DNA of 64,000 nt from Candidatus Sericytochromatia bacterium (GTDB lineage Bacteria > Cyanobacteriota > Sericytochromatia > UBA7694 > JACMQJ01): assembly GCA_026004035.1 (NCBI GenBank), contig BPII01000002.1:124001-188000 (forward strand), in the 5' to 3' direction. Numbering within the stretch: the first letter of the stretch is position 1; each line of letters starts with the position of its first letter. A program made the translations under genes and the position numbers. This document shows, one piece after another, positions 18,096 to 28,043 of this stretch. The notes under the pieces are model-generated. The model was not told the origin of the DNA, did no database searches, and saw nothing but the letters and a program-made list of their open reading frames with translations.

Positions 18096-19209
18096 TATTA
18101 TTTAAATCATCTTGAGCTGATAAAACTACTTTTAGTGCTGACATTGTAGATGGGAAAAATCTTTGCAATATACCTAAATTACTTAAACTATCAACAACAT
18201 TAGAATTACTATTTTCAAGACTTTGATCTCTTATTAAACCAAATCCTGTTTTATCAGGACTATCAATCATCATTTTACCAGCTGCTGATGTTGATTCATA
18301 AACACTTCCACCAATTCTTGAAGCTATTAAACCTTGTGGATTTGCAAACCTTGCTAAAACAAGTTGTTTTCCATCTTTTGATAATTGTGAATCATTAAAT
18401 AATATTCCATTAGCTGAAAAATGGAATTCATCAGTTACAGAACCTAAACCATCAAAAGTTTTTTTATCTATTTTTATTAAGTTACCTGTTTTAGGATCTC
18501 TACCAGCAACAAACAAACCATTTTCATTAACTAAAAAACCATTATCATTAAATTTAAAATTACCATTCCTTGTAAAATATAACTTCTGAACACCAACAGG
18601 AGAGCCTACAGGTGCATTACTTACTAAAAAAGTATTACCATTACTTTCACTTTGTAAAGCACTACCTAACACTCTTGAAACGTCAAGAAAATTAGATGTA
18701 CCAGATAATAGATTTATTGGTCCATTACTTCCAGAGTTATTAACAAGTTTTAGTTCATTTAGGGTTTCATTATATTCACCTGTTATAACTCCACCTGTTG
18801 CTAATGAAATATTATTTAAAACATCATTAAAAGAATCAGTATTTACATTTACATTTACAACATTACCATTTACTGTAAATGTTCCACTTGTAATAGGTGG
18901 CTTAAAATATCCTTTTTCATTTAATTCAGATAATTTTTTATTTGGGTCAAAAGATGCTTTAGCTGTGTCATCAAAAAGGACAAAAAAACCTTCACCTTGA
19001 ATAGATAAATCACTTTTAAAACCTGTTTGAGTTAATGAACCTTGTCTATAATCGGTACTAGATATAAATCTGTCTCCTATACTTCTTAAAGAATCACTAC
19101 TTGAACTAATACTTCCTTGTTTTCTTTTATAACCTGTAACATTAGCACCAGCTAAATTAGCTGATTCGTTATTTATAGCATTCATAATGCTTCTTAAAGC
19201 ATCTAACAT
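18085..19209 (-). CDS. Flagellar hook/rod protein (FlgE/F/G family) with a flagellin-IN-like insert
   Basis: A 374-residue axial flagellar protein. The N-terminus MLDALRSIMNAINNESANLAGANVTGYKR is close to the flg-rod-N signature, followed by LTQTGFKSDLSIQGEGFFV and FTRNGNFKFNDNGFLVNENG, typical of FlgG/FlgF/FlgE. The C-terminus has QSLENSNSNVVDSLSNLGILQRFF and an amphipathic helix. Between about residues 95 and 155 lies GTFTVNGNVVNVNVNTDSF followed by a VLNNI stretch, which looks like the flagellin IN motif. That insertion is unusual in a rod protein. No other flagellar gene is adjacent. AAAGGAG precedes the ATG. Confidence 0.8.
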   Translation of the reverse strand: MLDALRSIMNAINNESANLAGANVTGYKRKQGSISSSSDSLRSIGDRFISSTDYRQGSLTQTGFKSDLSIQGEGFFVLFDDTAKASFDPNKKLSELNEKGYFKPPITSGTFTVNGNVVNVNVNTDSFNDVLNNISLATGGVITGEYNETLNELKLVNNSGSNGPINLLSGTSNFLDVSRVLGSALQSESNGNTFLVSNAPVGSPVGVQKLYFTRNGNFKFNDNGFLVNENGLFVAGRDPKTGNLIKIDKKTFDGLGSVTDEFHFSANGILFNDSQLSKDGKQLVLARFANPQGLIASRIGGSVYESTSAAGKMMIDSPDKTGFGLIRDQSLENSNSNVVDSLSNLGILQRFFPSTMSALKVVLSAQDDLNNTIR

Positions 19210-19322
19210 TTAAAACTCCTTTTATATTATATGGAATAGATATATATAAATATTATTTCACAAGTATTTAAAATTTATAATAAATCTATATTAAAAAATT
19301 GTATTTTATATTTAAATTATAA

Positions 19323-20639
19323 TTAATTTTTTTTCAAACTTGATAATATAGAAGATATTGAACTAATAGGTTGATTAGTTATTATATCAAAAGCTAGTTT
19401 TATTTCATGTTCAGGTATATCTAAAAAAGCATCTACAACTTGAGGATCAAACATTTTTCCTGTGTATCTTCTTATTTCATGTCTTGCGTAATTATCAGGT
19501 AAAGCTTTTCTATATGCTCTATCTGAAGTCATAGCATCATAGGCATCAGCTACAGCTATAATTCTAGCTCCTAGTGGTATATCATCTTTTACTAATGAAT
19601 TTGGATAGCCTTTACCATCGTATCTTTCATGATGATATTTGGCAAGTGGTGCTACTTCCTTTAAAGTTGTAAAATTTTCTATAAGAACACAAGATATTAC
19701 AGGATGTTTTTTTATTATTTGATATTCTTCATCGTTTAAACTACTTTCTTTATCTAAAATGCTTCTTGATATACCTACTTTACCAGAATCATGTAAAAGT
19801 GCTCCTTGCTCAATTAAAGTTCTATAATTTTTATCAAGTCCCATCCTATCAGCTATTAAACTAGCTAAAGCCATAACTCTTCTTGAGTGTCCATGAGTAT
19901 ATTTATGTTTAGCATCAATTACTTGTGCTATAACATTTAAAGCTATCTCAACATAATCACCTTTAACATCTTGTAATTTAGCTATTTCAAATGCATCCAT
20001 ACCAATAGCTGTCCATTTTACTTCATCAAAGTTTTCTGGTGTCCATAATTCTTCATTTTTATAAAGTTTTAAAAACTTCTCTATTATTTCAGGATTAAAT
20101 CTTGTTCCTTTCATTTTTTCTAAATAAGATATTAAATCATCTTTTTTATCTGTAATTGTTTTTATAACATAAAAAGCATCAAATAAACTTACAATAGCTG
20201 CTTCAATAGGTATTTGTTCTCCTTTAAGTCCATCAGGAAAACCACTACCATCCCAACATTCATGGTGCCATCTTATTATTTTTGTTACTCCGTCTAGTGT
20301 TGGTATTAAAGATACTATTCTAGAACCAAAAATTGTATGTTGATTTGGTTTAATATCATGTATATATTGATTTATTTTATTTTCATTTTCTTCTAATAAG
20401 CCAACTTCTCCTACATCGTGCAACAATCCACCATAAAAAACATTTCTTATGCTATCGACACTAAGAGATATTTCACTAGCTAACTGAACTCCTGATAATG
20501 CTACTCTATAATTGTTTTGAAATTTATAACCTTCGGCTAGGTCTATAACCATAGCTAGAAATTTGATTATATCCTTAAACTTTCTTCTTTCATTACCAGG
20601 TATAAATCGTGATATAGTTAGTTCTTTTTTAGGTAACAT
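19323..20639 (-). CDS. Tandem HD-GYP domain protein (cyclic di-GMP phosphodiesterase)
   Basis: A 438-residue cytoplasmic protein with two HD-GYP-type domains. The first (about 35-195) has LLHDVGEVG and HHECWDGSGFPDGLKG, with GFP in place of GYP. The second (about 225-420) has LLHDSGKVG and HHERYDGKGYPNSL, with a full HD and GYP set. HD-GYP domains hydrolyse cyclic di-GMP or related dinucleotides. The first may be regulatory or act on a different substrate. It has no transmembrane or receiver domain. It is upstream of the flagellar gene on the same strand, a sensible link between cyclic di-GMP and motility. Confidence 0.88.
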   Translation of the reverse strand: MLPKKELTISRFIPGNERRKFKDIIKFLAMVIDLAEGYKFQNNYRVALSGVQLASEISLSVDSIRNVFYGGLLHDVGEVGLLEENENKINQYIHDIKPNQHTIFGSRIVSLIPTLDGVTKIIRWHHECWDGSGFPDGLKGEQIPIEAAIVSLFDAFYVIKTITDKKDDLISYLEKMKGTRFNPEIIEKFLKLYKNEELWTPENFDEVKWTAIGMDAFEIAKLQDVKGDYVEIALNVIAQVIDAKHKYTHGHSRRVMALASLIADRMGLDKNYRTLIEQGALLHDSGKVGISRSILDKESSLNDEEYQIIKKHPVISCVLIENFTTLKEVAPLAKYHHERYDGKGYPNSLVKDDIPLGARIIAVADAYDAMTSDRAYRKALPDNYARHEIRRYTGKMFDPQVVDAFLDIPEHEIKLAFDIITNQPISSISSILSSLKKN

Positions 20640-20708
20640 TATTATTCCTTTAAAAAATTAATCATAATAAAATATTATCTAAAGTTTTTATAAATAAATT
20701 CTTAATTT

Positions 20709-21350
20709 CTAAAAAATATTTAAACTTAATTGTTCTTGAATAATATTTTTGCAAAAAGTTATCCTATGAATATCACTTAAACCATTTTTTTTTATCTGTT
20801 CTATATGTTCTTTTGTCCCATAACCTTTGTTTTTTTGAAAAAAATATTTAGGATATTTATTTGCTATTTTTATCATAAATTTATCTCTACAAACTTTTGC
20901 AATTATAGAAGCTGAAGCTATGCTTATACTTTTAGAATCTCCTTTTACAATAGTTTTTTGCTCTATACCGATATCAGGTATTTTTTTATTTCCGTCTAGA
21001 AGAATAATATCTGGTACAATTTTAAGTTTATTTATACATTTTTTCATAGACAAAAATGTAGCTTGTAGAATATTTATTTCATCTATTATTTTTGAATTTA
21101 TAAAAGTTATTGAATAATCAAGACAATTATTTATTATTATATAAAATAATTTTTCTCTTAATTTACTATTCAATTTCTTAGAATCATCTACCAAAGATAG
21201 TTTTTCTAATATTTTTTTATTGTTTGGTAATATTACACAAGAAGATACAACAGGACCAGCTAATGAACCTCTACCAACTTCATCTATTCCAGCTATATAT
21301 TTATTATCTAGTTTCCAATAATAATTTTCGTATTTTAATAAATTACTCAT
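20709..21350 (-). CDS. rnhB: Ribonuclease HII
   Basis: RNase HII removes ribonucleotides from DNA. The 213-residue protein has the catalytic set: GIDEVGRGSLAGPVV (D and E), then LLDGNKKI (D) and SIASASIIAKVCRD (final D). It ends soon after the conserved KGYGTKEH. It sits 10 bases downstream of the Nudix gene in a minus-strand cluster. Confidence 0.96.
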   Translation of the reverse strand: MSNLLKYENYYWKLDNKYIAGIDEVGRGSLAGPVVSSCVILPNNKKILEKLSLVDDSKKLNSKLREKLFYIIINNCLDYSITFINSKIIDEINILQATFLSMKKCINKLKIVPDIILLDGNKKIPDIGIEQKTIVKGDSKSISIASASIIAKVCRDKFMIKIANKYPKYFFQKNKGYGTKEHIEQIKKNGLSDIHRITFCKNIIQEQLSLNIF

Positions 21351-21360
21351 AAAAGTATAT

Positions 21361-21936
21361 TTACTTTGTTAAAAAACTTTTTAAAGTAACAAAATCTGAT
21401 AATTCATATTTTTTAGATAAGATAATTTCATAAACTTTTTTTAGTTCATTTAAATCATTTATATTTAATACATTTTCTAAAATATTAGAAGTAAATAAGA
21501 TTTTTTCTAGGTTATAAATAGCTTCATCTATAATTTTATTATGATCAAAAGCTAATTCAGGTAAATTTTTTACATCAAAAAAAGAAATATTCTTTGCATC
21601 ACTTTTAGCTTTAAAATTAATATTATTTTTTACAAAGCATATATAAGAAATAGTTACTGTCCAACCTCTTGGATCTCTTCCATAATCTCCAAAAACTTTA
21701 AATTCATACAAATTATTAATATCTACGTTTATATTTGTTTCTTCCTTTAGTTCTCTTATAGCTGCATGTCTAATGTTTTCTTTTGAATTGACAAATCCAC
21801 CAGGTAAAGCCCATTTATTTTTATAAGGCTCATTTTTTCTTTGAATAAGTAAAACATTTAGAAAATTATTTATTAATGACAAAACAATAATATCAACAGT
21901 TAATGAAGGTCTTTCATATTCATAGCAAAAAGTCAT
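21361..21936 (-). CDS. Nudix hydrolase (ADP-ribose pyrophosphatase type)
   Basis: A 191-residue protein with a complete Nudix box: GGFVNSKENIRHAAIRELKEETNI, preceded by YKNKWALPGGF and followed by FGDYGRDPRGWTVTISY. The latter resembles the ADP-ribose pyrophosphatase branch, including the NrtR group of NAD regulators. A C-terminal segment of about 60 residues could be the start of the NrtR winged helix but is short and unconvincing. Likely role: hydrolysis of ADP-ribose or similar nucleotides. It lies 7 bases after the unknown gene at 21944. Confidence 0.85.
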   Translation of the reverse strand: MTFCYEYERPSLTVDIIVLSLINNFLNVLLIQRKNEPYKNKWALPGGFVNSKENIRHAAIRELKEETNINVDINNLYEFKVFGDYGRDPRGWTVTISYICFVKNNINFKAKSDAKNISFFDVKNLPELAFDHNKIIDEAIYNLEKILFTSNILENVLNINDLNELKKVYEIILSKKYELSDFVTLKSFLTK

Positions 21937-21943
21937 AATATAT

Positions 21944-22426
21944 TCAACTTAAATTATTTTCATATTTTATTACTTCATATATTATTTTATAAATGCATTC
22001 TCTATCTGTTTTTCCTTCAGCTTCTATTATTACATTTTTAGGTTTTATAAAACCTATTCTTATATACTCATCATTTCCTATGGGATCATAATGAAAATTT
22101 AGTAAATAACCTTTATTTTTTAACCAAGTTCTAGCTTCTTCCCAAAGAGGAAGTAATATTAATTTATCAAAAGGTATTCTTACAAATGATGTATCAGTGC
22201 TACCTTTACATAAAACATTTTCTTCAGTTATGGAAATAATATTTCTAATACAACTATATTCAGTATCTATTGCAAAAGAAGAAATCATATCTTTAGGTGA
22301 TATTATATTTTTCTCATGAATTAACTTAGATATGTATATTTCATTTACTGAAAAGCTTATATCAGTATTATTTACAAAATCTAATGAAGGAGTTTCTTTT
22401 ATAACTATTCCATCTAATCTAATCAT
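21944..22426 (-). CDS. Unknown protein, 160 residues
   Basis: Not recognised. The protein starts MIRLDGIVIKETPSLDF and is soluble, with no signal peptide or membrane span. Beta-rich stretches alternate with charged loops, including FAIDTEYSCIRNIISI and IRIGFIKPKNVIIEAEG, and it ends in a helix (IYKIIYEVIKYE). It lies directly upstream of the Nudix gene, so the three genes to rnhB probably form one operon. The lipoyl-transferase stub at 22428 ends one base before its ATG. Confidence 0.6.
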   Translation of the reverse strand: MIRLDGIVIKETPSLDFVNNTDISFSVNEIYISKLIHEKNIISPKDMISSFAIDTEYSCIRNIISITEENVLCKGSTDTSFVRIPFDKLILLPLWEEARTWLKNKGYLLNFHYDPIGNDEYIRIGFIKPKNVIIEAEGKTDRECIYKIIYEVIKYENNLS

Positions 22427-22427
22427 T

Positions 22428-22505
22428 TTATATTTTATTAAAGGATTTATAAGTAAATTCTATACTAAAATATTTTCTAAAATCTTTTATTATACAATTC
22501 TTTAT
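22428..22505 (-). pseudogene. 3' stub of a second LipM/LplA-like gene
   Basis: On the minus strand, this reads IKNCIIKDFRKYFSIEFTY followed by KSFNKI and a stop. It matches the end of the intact gene at 33806 (IKGFREYFNIEFTYKSFNEI). About 65 bases are nearly identical (22440-22506 against 33817-33883). It is the tail of a duplicated, otherwise deleted copy, left between the 3' end of the LysR-like gene at 22505 and the unknown gene. Confidence 0.8.
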
Positions 22506-23353
22506 TATTTATAATTACTACTTTCAAAAACTAATTTAATTTTATCTAACAATTTTTTTCTATTGCTTATTAAATAAACTTCAAGGTTTTCATTTTTATA
22601 TTCTGAATTTAAATCTTCATATTTACTGATATTTTTATCAATAAATAATGATTTACCTAAATTGTTCTTGACAAATTGCATTCTTAACAAATCATTATCA
22701 ATTGCAAACCTACTTTCATTAATTATATTATCATCAAACTTTTCCTTTATTTTTTCTTGAATAATTAGGTTTGCTTTAGGATATGATTTAAGTATTATTT
22801 CTTTATTTTCTTTAAAAACTTCTAATATTCTTATGTCAAAAATTTTAGTAATAAACAAATCATTTTTTTTTACATACTTTATCAATTTTTTTAGTTCTAC
22901 TTGATCCTCCATAAGAAGAATAGATATATCTGAATTTATCAAATTATTTGTTATAAAATCTTTGTTATAAAAATTAAAAATTAATTTGTAATTTTTAACT
23001 ATATCTATAAGTTTTGAGATTATATTATCATTAAAATAAAGTCTATTATCAATAAAAAATACAAATCTATTATTATAAAAAATAATATCTGTATATGCTA
23101 TTTCTTCACATATTTTTTTAGCTATTTCTGTTAAAATTATTTTATTTTTTTGAATACTTATAAGTTTTTCTTTTAAAATTTTCTCTAATCTTTTCAAAGA
23201 TACAATTATAGTATTTTTATCATAATTAACTGCTTCTTCTAAATCATAAATATCATTTATTTCATAGGCTTTTTTCAAAAAAAATAATGAGTTAGTTGGT
23301 ATTTTTGATAATAAATTATCTGAATGAATTAAAATTTTTTTAACTATTTTCAC
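22505..23353 (-). CDS. LysR-like transcriptional regulator (divergent)
   Basis: A 282-residue protein. Residues 10-75 look like a winged helix: LFFLKKAYEINDIYDLEEAV, then DKNTIIVSLKRLEKILKEKLI, as in LysR proteins, where the second helix is the recognition helix. The rest resembles a weak periplasmic-binding-like sensor with alternating beta strands and helices. The start is GTG at 23353, overlapping the upstream regulator's end by 14 bases, so the two are translationally coupled. It is much diverged; LysR is the nearest known family I can suggest. Likely target: the divergent surface-fibre locus at 24544. Confidence 0.5.
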   Translation of the reverse strand: MKIVKKILIHSDNLLSKIPTNSLFFLKKAYEINDIYDLEEAVNYDKNTIIVSLKRLEKILKEKLISIQKNKIILTEIAKKICEEIAYTDIIFYNNRFVFFIDNRLYFNDNIISKLIDIVKNYKLIFNFYNKDFITNNLINSDISILLMEDQVELKKLIKYVKKNDLFITKIFDIRILEVFKENKEIILKSYPKANLIIQEKIKEKFDDNIINESRFAIDNDLLRMQFVKNNLGKSLFIDKNISKYEDLNSEYKNENLEVYLISNRKKLLDKIKLVFESSNYK

Positions 23354-24149
23354 AGAATAAGCTTTTAATAACCTTTATAAATAAATTATGTGTGTCATTA
23401 ATAATTCTACTATTATAAGTAAGATACAAATTTGTATTAATATTGGTTTTTTCTAAAGTTAATAATTGTTCATCTTTATTACTAATATAATCAGGTAAAT
23501 AAGATGCTAGTTTATTAGTCTTTATACACTCTAAAATAAAATCCAGATTATTTGACTTGATTATTACATTTTTATTTAAAAAGAGTTCTGAAATAAATTT
23601 ATAGATATATTGAGCATAACCATAAAAATCATCTTTTTTTGAGTATAAATTCCATTTAAAACTTAAATAATCCAATTTAATATATTCTAAATAAAAATAT
23701 TCTTGGTTTATATATGAAACTACACCAAAATCTAACTCGTTTAAATAAACTAATTTCAAAATTTCATCTTCTTCAAATAAAGTAAATGATAATTTCAAAA
23801 ATGTATTTGTATATACGTATTTACATAAATTTAAAATATCTTTTTTTGATAAAAGTTCTAAATATCCAATATCTAGAAAATTTTTTTTAAAATAAAAAGT
23901 TTTTTTTAAAAGTATTAATAAATTATAAGAATAGTCAAAAAAAGTTTTTCCATCATCTGTTAAATAATAATTCCTTCTATCTATAAATAAATTTAACCTA
24001 AAATTTTTTTCTATATTGTTTAAAGCTTGTAAGAAAGATGTTCTACTAACTGAGAAATAATTACAAGTTTTATTAACATCCTTAAAAAGAACAAAAAATA
24101 AAAATATTCTAATAAAATCAATATTTTCTCTAAGAAGCTCTTTTTTCAT
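23340..24149 (-). CDS. LysR-like transcriptional regulator
   Basis: A 269-residue protein with an N-terminal winged helix: IRIFLFFVLFKDVNKTCNYF, then SVSRTSFLQALNNIEKNF and LFIDRRNYYLTDDGK. This is the LysR pattern (A..l..sq.a.S..i..LE..lg..LF.R......T..G). An effector-like domain follows. It shares gene order and overlap with the second regulator at 22505. ATG at 24149 is preferred over a TTG two codons upstream. It is divergent from the 24544 locus, with a 388-base gap carrying repeat B, a promoter and a palindrome. Confidence 0.65.
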   Translation of the reverse strand: MKKELLRENIDFIRIFLFFVLFKDVNKTCNYFSVSRTSFLQALNNIEKNFRLNLFIDRRNYYLTDDGKTFFDYSYNLLILLKKTFYFKKNFLDIGYLELLSKKDILNLCKYVYTNTFLKLSFTLFEEDEILKLVYLNELDFGVVSYINQEYFYLEYIKLDYLSFKWNLYSKKDDFYGYAQYIYKFISELFLNKNVIIKSNNLDFILECIKTNKLASYLPDYISNKDEQLLTLEKTNINTNLYLTYNSRIINDTHNLFIKVIKSLFCENS

Positions 24150-24297
24150 AATCAAAAATAAAAAAATAAACGAATAAACAAAGCTTAAAATAATAATCTT
24201 TGTTTTATTGAAAAAAGATATTTTTAAACGTGAAAGGGAAGTATAATATATCTTGATTTTAGTTACTAAACTATTTAATAAAATTTAATAATTTTTT

Positions 24298-24400
24298 TAT
24301 ACTCAAACTTCTGAAGTTTGCATTTTTTCAGAAACTGAAATATTGAACAGTAGAGCTTTATAGAAATTAAAAAATTGCAAACCAATTTTAGTTTAGTATA
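24298..24400 (+). repeat. Repeat family 2, copy B
   Basis: A 103-base element starting TATACTCAAACTTCTGAAG and ending TTTTAGTTTAGTATA. Its ends are inverted (TATACTcAAACT against TATACTaAAACT), like a miniature transposon. The odd palindrome CAAACTTC-T-GAAGTTTG is at 24304-24320. Copy A is at 2946-3040 inverted, and a partial copy is at 63037. It lies in the 388-base regulatory gap between the regulators and the surface locus. Confidence 0.75.
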
Positions 24401-24436
24401 ATAAAAAAAATTTTTTTAGAATTAATATTTTTTTTT

Positions 24437-24464
24437 TTGTTTTTCAATTGAATTCATTTATAAT
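24437..24464 (+). promoter_or_regulatory. Promoter of the surface-fibre locus
   Basis: TTGTTT (24437-24442), a 16-base spacer and a perfect TATAAT (24459-24464) form a sigma-70-type promoter. It is 79 bases upstream of the 24544 ATG, so the transcript would have a leader holding the palindrome at 24486 and a strong AGGAGG ribosome site. Confidence 0.6.
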
Positions 24465-24485
24465 TAAATATGTGATTAATTTAAC

Positions 24486-24507
24486 ATCAATAAATTATAC
24501 TATTGAT
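24486..24507. promoter_or_regulatory. Palindrome, possible operator
   Basis: ATCAATA, 8 bases, TATTGAT: a perfect 7-bp inverted repeat just downstream of the promoter TATAAT. In this position a bound protein would block transcription. The adjacent LysR-like regulators are the obvious candidates. It could also be an RNA stem in the leader. Confidence 0.35.
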
Positions 24508-24543
24508 ATTTATATGTATTTCTTAGGAGGAGAAGATTAATAA

Positions 24544-27338
24544 ATGAAATGTAAAAATGAAAAGCTATTTGCTTTATTTCTGTCTGTATTATTATCTGCT
24601 TGTTCTGTTAATCAGAGCTTAAATCTTCCTAATGACAAAAAGCTATCTAATGTTAATAAATTAAATACTTTTAAAACAAAAGTTGAAGGTAATATTATGA
24701 ATTTCTCAGGAACATGGACGACAGATAATAATGGAGCTTTTTATTCAATAGATGAAAATGTTACTTTGAATGGATCTTGGGAGGTAAAAAATGAAAACCC
24801 AAATGATAATTTGAACACTGCTAATTCAAATTTTTATGAAAGTTCATCATCTGTTTTGTATCATAATACAAATCAAGTAAGTTATTTAGGAAATGGTTGG
24901 TTAAATACCACTTTTCCAAATACTAGTATGCAAACATATTATTCATATAATGCAGGTAATCCTGTATCTATACCATACTATAATACTTCATTAGCTCAGA
25001 TAAAGTTTTATAATTCTATTTATCCGCAAGGAACAGTTTATTCTACATCTATGTCAGGTTGGACATTTACAGGATCTTTAAACTCATCTATAACTACCTC
25101 TGAAATAGGTTCAAAAATAGAAATAATACCAAATCAAGAATTTACAAATTTCCATATAGTACACAGAAAAGGACCTAATAGAGGAAGCTTTAAAGTTTCT
25201 ATATATAGTAATTTAGATACCTTAGAAAAAGAATTTATATTGAATGGTTATAATACTACAAATTCTTTATCTAAACAAGAAATTTATGGTTTACCTAAAG
25301 GTATGCATAAAATTGTAATAGAAAATCTTGGTGGTACAAATGGAAATATAATGGATTTTGTAGATATTAAAATATATCCTTCTATAGTAGCTTCTGTAAA
25401 TGGTACAAATTTTGATTGGTATGCTTATGTTGGACCAAATTATGGTAAAGCTTATTTAAGTATAGATGGTCAGGGTTATGGTTATATAGATTTGTATGAT
25501 GCAAACTCTACTATCAAAAAAGTATATTCTATTGATACTCTAAGTAATCAAGAACATACTGTAACTATTGATTTAACAGGTTATAAAAGTACTAGTAGTA
25601 GTGGTTTCAGAGTTTCTTTTGCTACCATTGGTAATGAAAATTCTGTATCAGGTTCATTTGAAGGTAATAAAATTGCATTTAATTTCATAAAGGGCCCAGA
25701 TGCAGGAATACTTGATGTTTTTATAGACAATAATTTTGTTAAACAAATAAATTTATATTCTCCAACAAAAGAGTATTATAGTGATTTAATTACAGGACTT
25801 TCAAGCGGTAACCATACATTTAAAATTAGTTCAAAAAGAGAAAAAGATCTTCTTGCGAGAGGAAATAAGATTATGATAGATGGAATAAGTGAAGAATCTA
25901 AACTCGATTATTCTTTTAATGGAATTGGTATTAGATTTAAGAATAATTTACTTGACAATAGTGGAATGTTTTATATAGATCCAATAAATTATAGTTATGA
26001 TATATTTTTCTCCATTTAAAGTAGAAAATAATAATCAGTTTATATGTTTAAGTGAAAAAAATCAATATCATTCACTTAGATTTGTTATTCCTCTAGAGAA
26101 ATCTCCCGAGAGTAAAGGATATTTAACTAACTTTTCATCTATTGAACCTATAAAAGCTTTGTTAAAACAAAAAGCTATCTTTAAAGATGGTGAAAATTTA
26201 TACTATAGAGATCCAAAAGCAGAAAATGAAATTAAGCTAGTATCTGACCAGGTTTCCGAAGCTGACATTACACCAAATAATAATTTTATTTTTTATACTA
26301 AATATGATGATCATTTATACTTGTATAATACTACTAGTTCTAGCTTAGTTGATTTATCAGAAAGATATTCTTTACAAGAAGCTTATAGGATTTATGGAAT
26401 AGATGATAATTGGATATCATTTACAGCAACTAAAGATGGTTTAGAATATGATGTATATGCTTACTCATTAGCAGAAGATAAACTATTTAACTTATCTGGT
26501 AGTGCTACTAAACTATATGATGACTTATCTACTGGTATTAGTGGTCTTATTGGATCTAAAATTGCTTCTCCTTCATTTGTTTGGTTTAATTGGGAGGGTG
26601 GTTTAAGAAAACTTTATTATTCTAATTTAGATACTATAATTAATATTAATGATATTACGCATATACCACCTGATATTTTTCCAGCAATAATAAAACCATA
26701 TATATTTAAACTTTCTTATGCTGATCCAAAAATGGCTTTTACTACTCAAAAAGTAGCTTGGATTTCTAAAAATCCAGAGCAACCATACATTTTATATGTT
26801 GCAGGTCTAGATGGTAGTTATGTATCTATAATAAATGTACCTTATATATATTCACCTCCATCAGGTAGTGGCTTATATTATGTTAAGCAAGACGGTAGTC
26901 TTTATCTATTTAAAGATGGAATAAATGATATACTAATAGATAGAGATTTATCTCTTTATATTTCAGAATTAGCTAGTGATTCTTCCGGTAGAATAGTAGC
27001 TTATACAAAAGGCGGAAAACTTGTACTTCTGGGATGGTAATACTTCTACACAAATAACTAATTCAGGTCAAGTTATGAGTTTATCTATGGCACCTGATGG
27101 ATCGTATATAACTTATCAAGAAAATAATGAAGTTAAAGCTTATGAAATTGCTACTAATAGTACATACACTTTAAATACTAATTCTACTAATATTTTGGAT
27201 ATTGGTAATAACTTGTTTGATACAGGAGAATGTGTTTTTTATAAAAAAATTATACCAAAGGAGCGAGAAATTATACCAAGGGGATCAAGGGGATATAGGT
27301 ATGCCAGAAGGAACCATAATCCTAAATTTATTAAATAA
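24544..27338 (+). pseudogene. Large surface lipoprotein with jelly-roll-like and beta-propeller parts (frameshifted)
   Basis: Starts with a lipoprotein signal (LFALFLSVLLSACS, lipid cysteine about residue 20). The N-terminal half has three beta-sandwich-like repeats. Each has an opening such as SGSFEGNKIAFNFIKGPDAG, a middle of the type DVFIDN, and an end like GLSSGNHTFKI, resembling carbohydrate-binding jelly rolls. From about 26150 the pattern changes to short repeats of the DGENLYYRDPK / NNNFIFYTKYDDHLYLYN kind, as in TolB/WD40-like propellers. Two frameshifts split it: near 26005 (T run; deleting one T restores YDIFSPFKVENN) and near 27022 (one extra base; KLYFWDGN restored). The end is uncertain; another frame gives TIILNLLNK near 27338. 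First gene of the surface locus, probable adhesin; function not known. Confidence 0.7.
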
Positions 27339-27391
27339 GTAGTTATTTTTATATTTTATTATTTATAATTTTATTATAAGGAGGTTTTTTT

Positions 27392-28043
27392 ATGAAAAAG
27401 TTTTTACTTTCTGCTGTATCAGCTATGGTAATAGCTGGTATAAGCTACCAAGCAAATGCAGCTTACACTGATGCATACTTTGATGTAAATTGGACATTAG
27501 ACACTGGTTTTTAGAGTTGATATAATAGCTCAAACTACAGCAAATTCTATTAATAGTACTGTTGATACACAAAACACTGGAGTAAATATAGGAACCTTAG
27601 ATTTAGGAAATGTTGATGCTTTATGTTTTAATTCAGGAGATGCTTCAAGTTGTTATACTAATTCATCTGGAGCAGGTTCTACTTATGTATATACAGATGG
27701 TATTCAAATTACAGGAGTATCAGGAACAACTGATCCAATAACTATAGATGTATCAGCAACTGGTGGAAATAATACAACATTGTCATTTGGTGCTTCAAAT
27801 AGTATAAATTCATATTTAGGTGGTTCAGCTACTCATAGTGATGCAGTTACTCCTAATAATACAGGAGATTTTGCAATAAATTTTGATTTCGCTTTAAATG
27901 TATCACCAAATGATAATGCAGGTGCTTTCAGTGATACAGTTACACTAACATTTGATAATGGTTTAATAATTAATTCTATTATTCTTAATTTTAATTTAAA
28001 AAATTCTAAGTTACAATGTTTTCGTTTTGCATATTTGTTCTAG
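27392..28043 (+). pseudogene. Secreted pilin-like structural protein (frameshifted)
   Basis: MKKFLLSAVSAMVIAGISYQ opens a perfect signal peptide cleaved after ANA, then AYTDAYFDVNWTLDTGF. Here one extra T in TTTTT (27508-27512) breaks the frame; deleting it gives RVDIIAQTTANSINSTVDTQ and runs on to 28043. The mature protein is small, threonine/serine/asparagine-rich and beta-like, ending SDTVTLTFDN, as pilins of the spore-coat-U/archaic fimbrial kind do. It has a strong AGGAGG ribosome site. The end is uncertain: NGLIIN may be the true terminus, because the frame overlaps the next gene. Role: probable subunit of a fibre. Confidence 0.6.
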
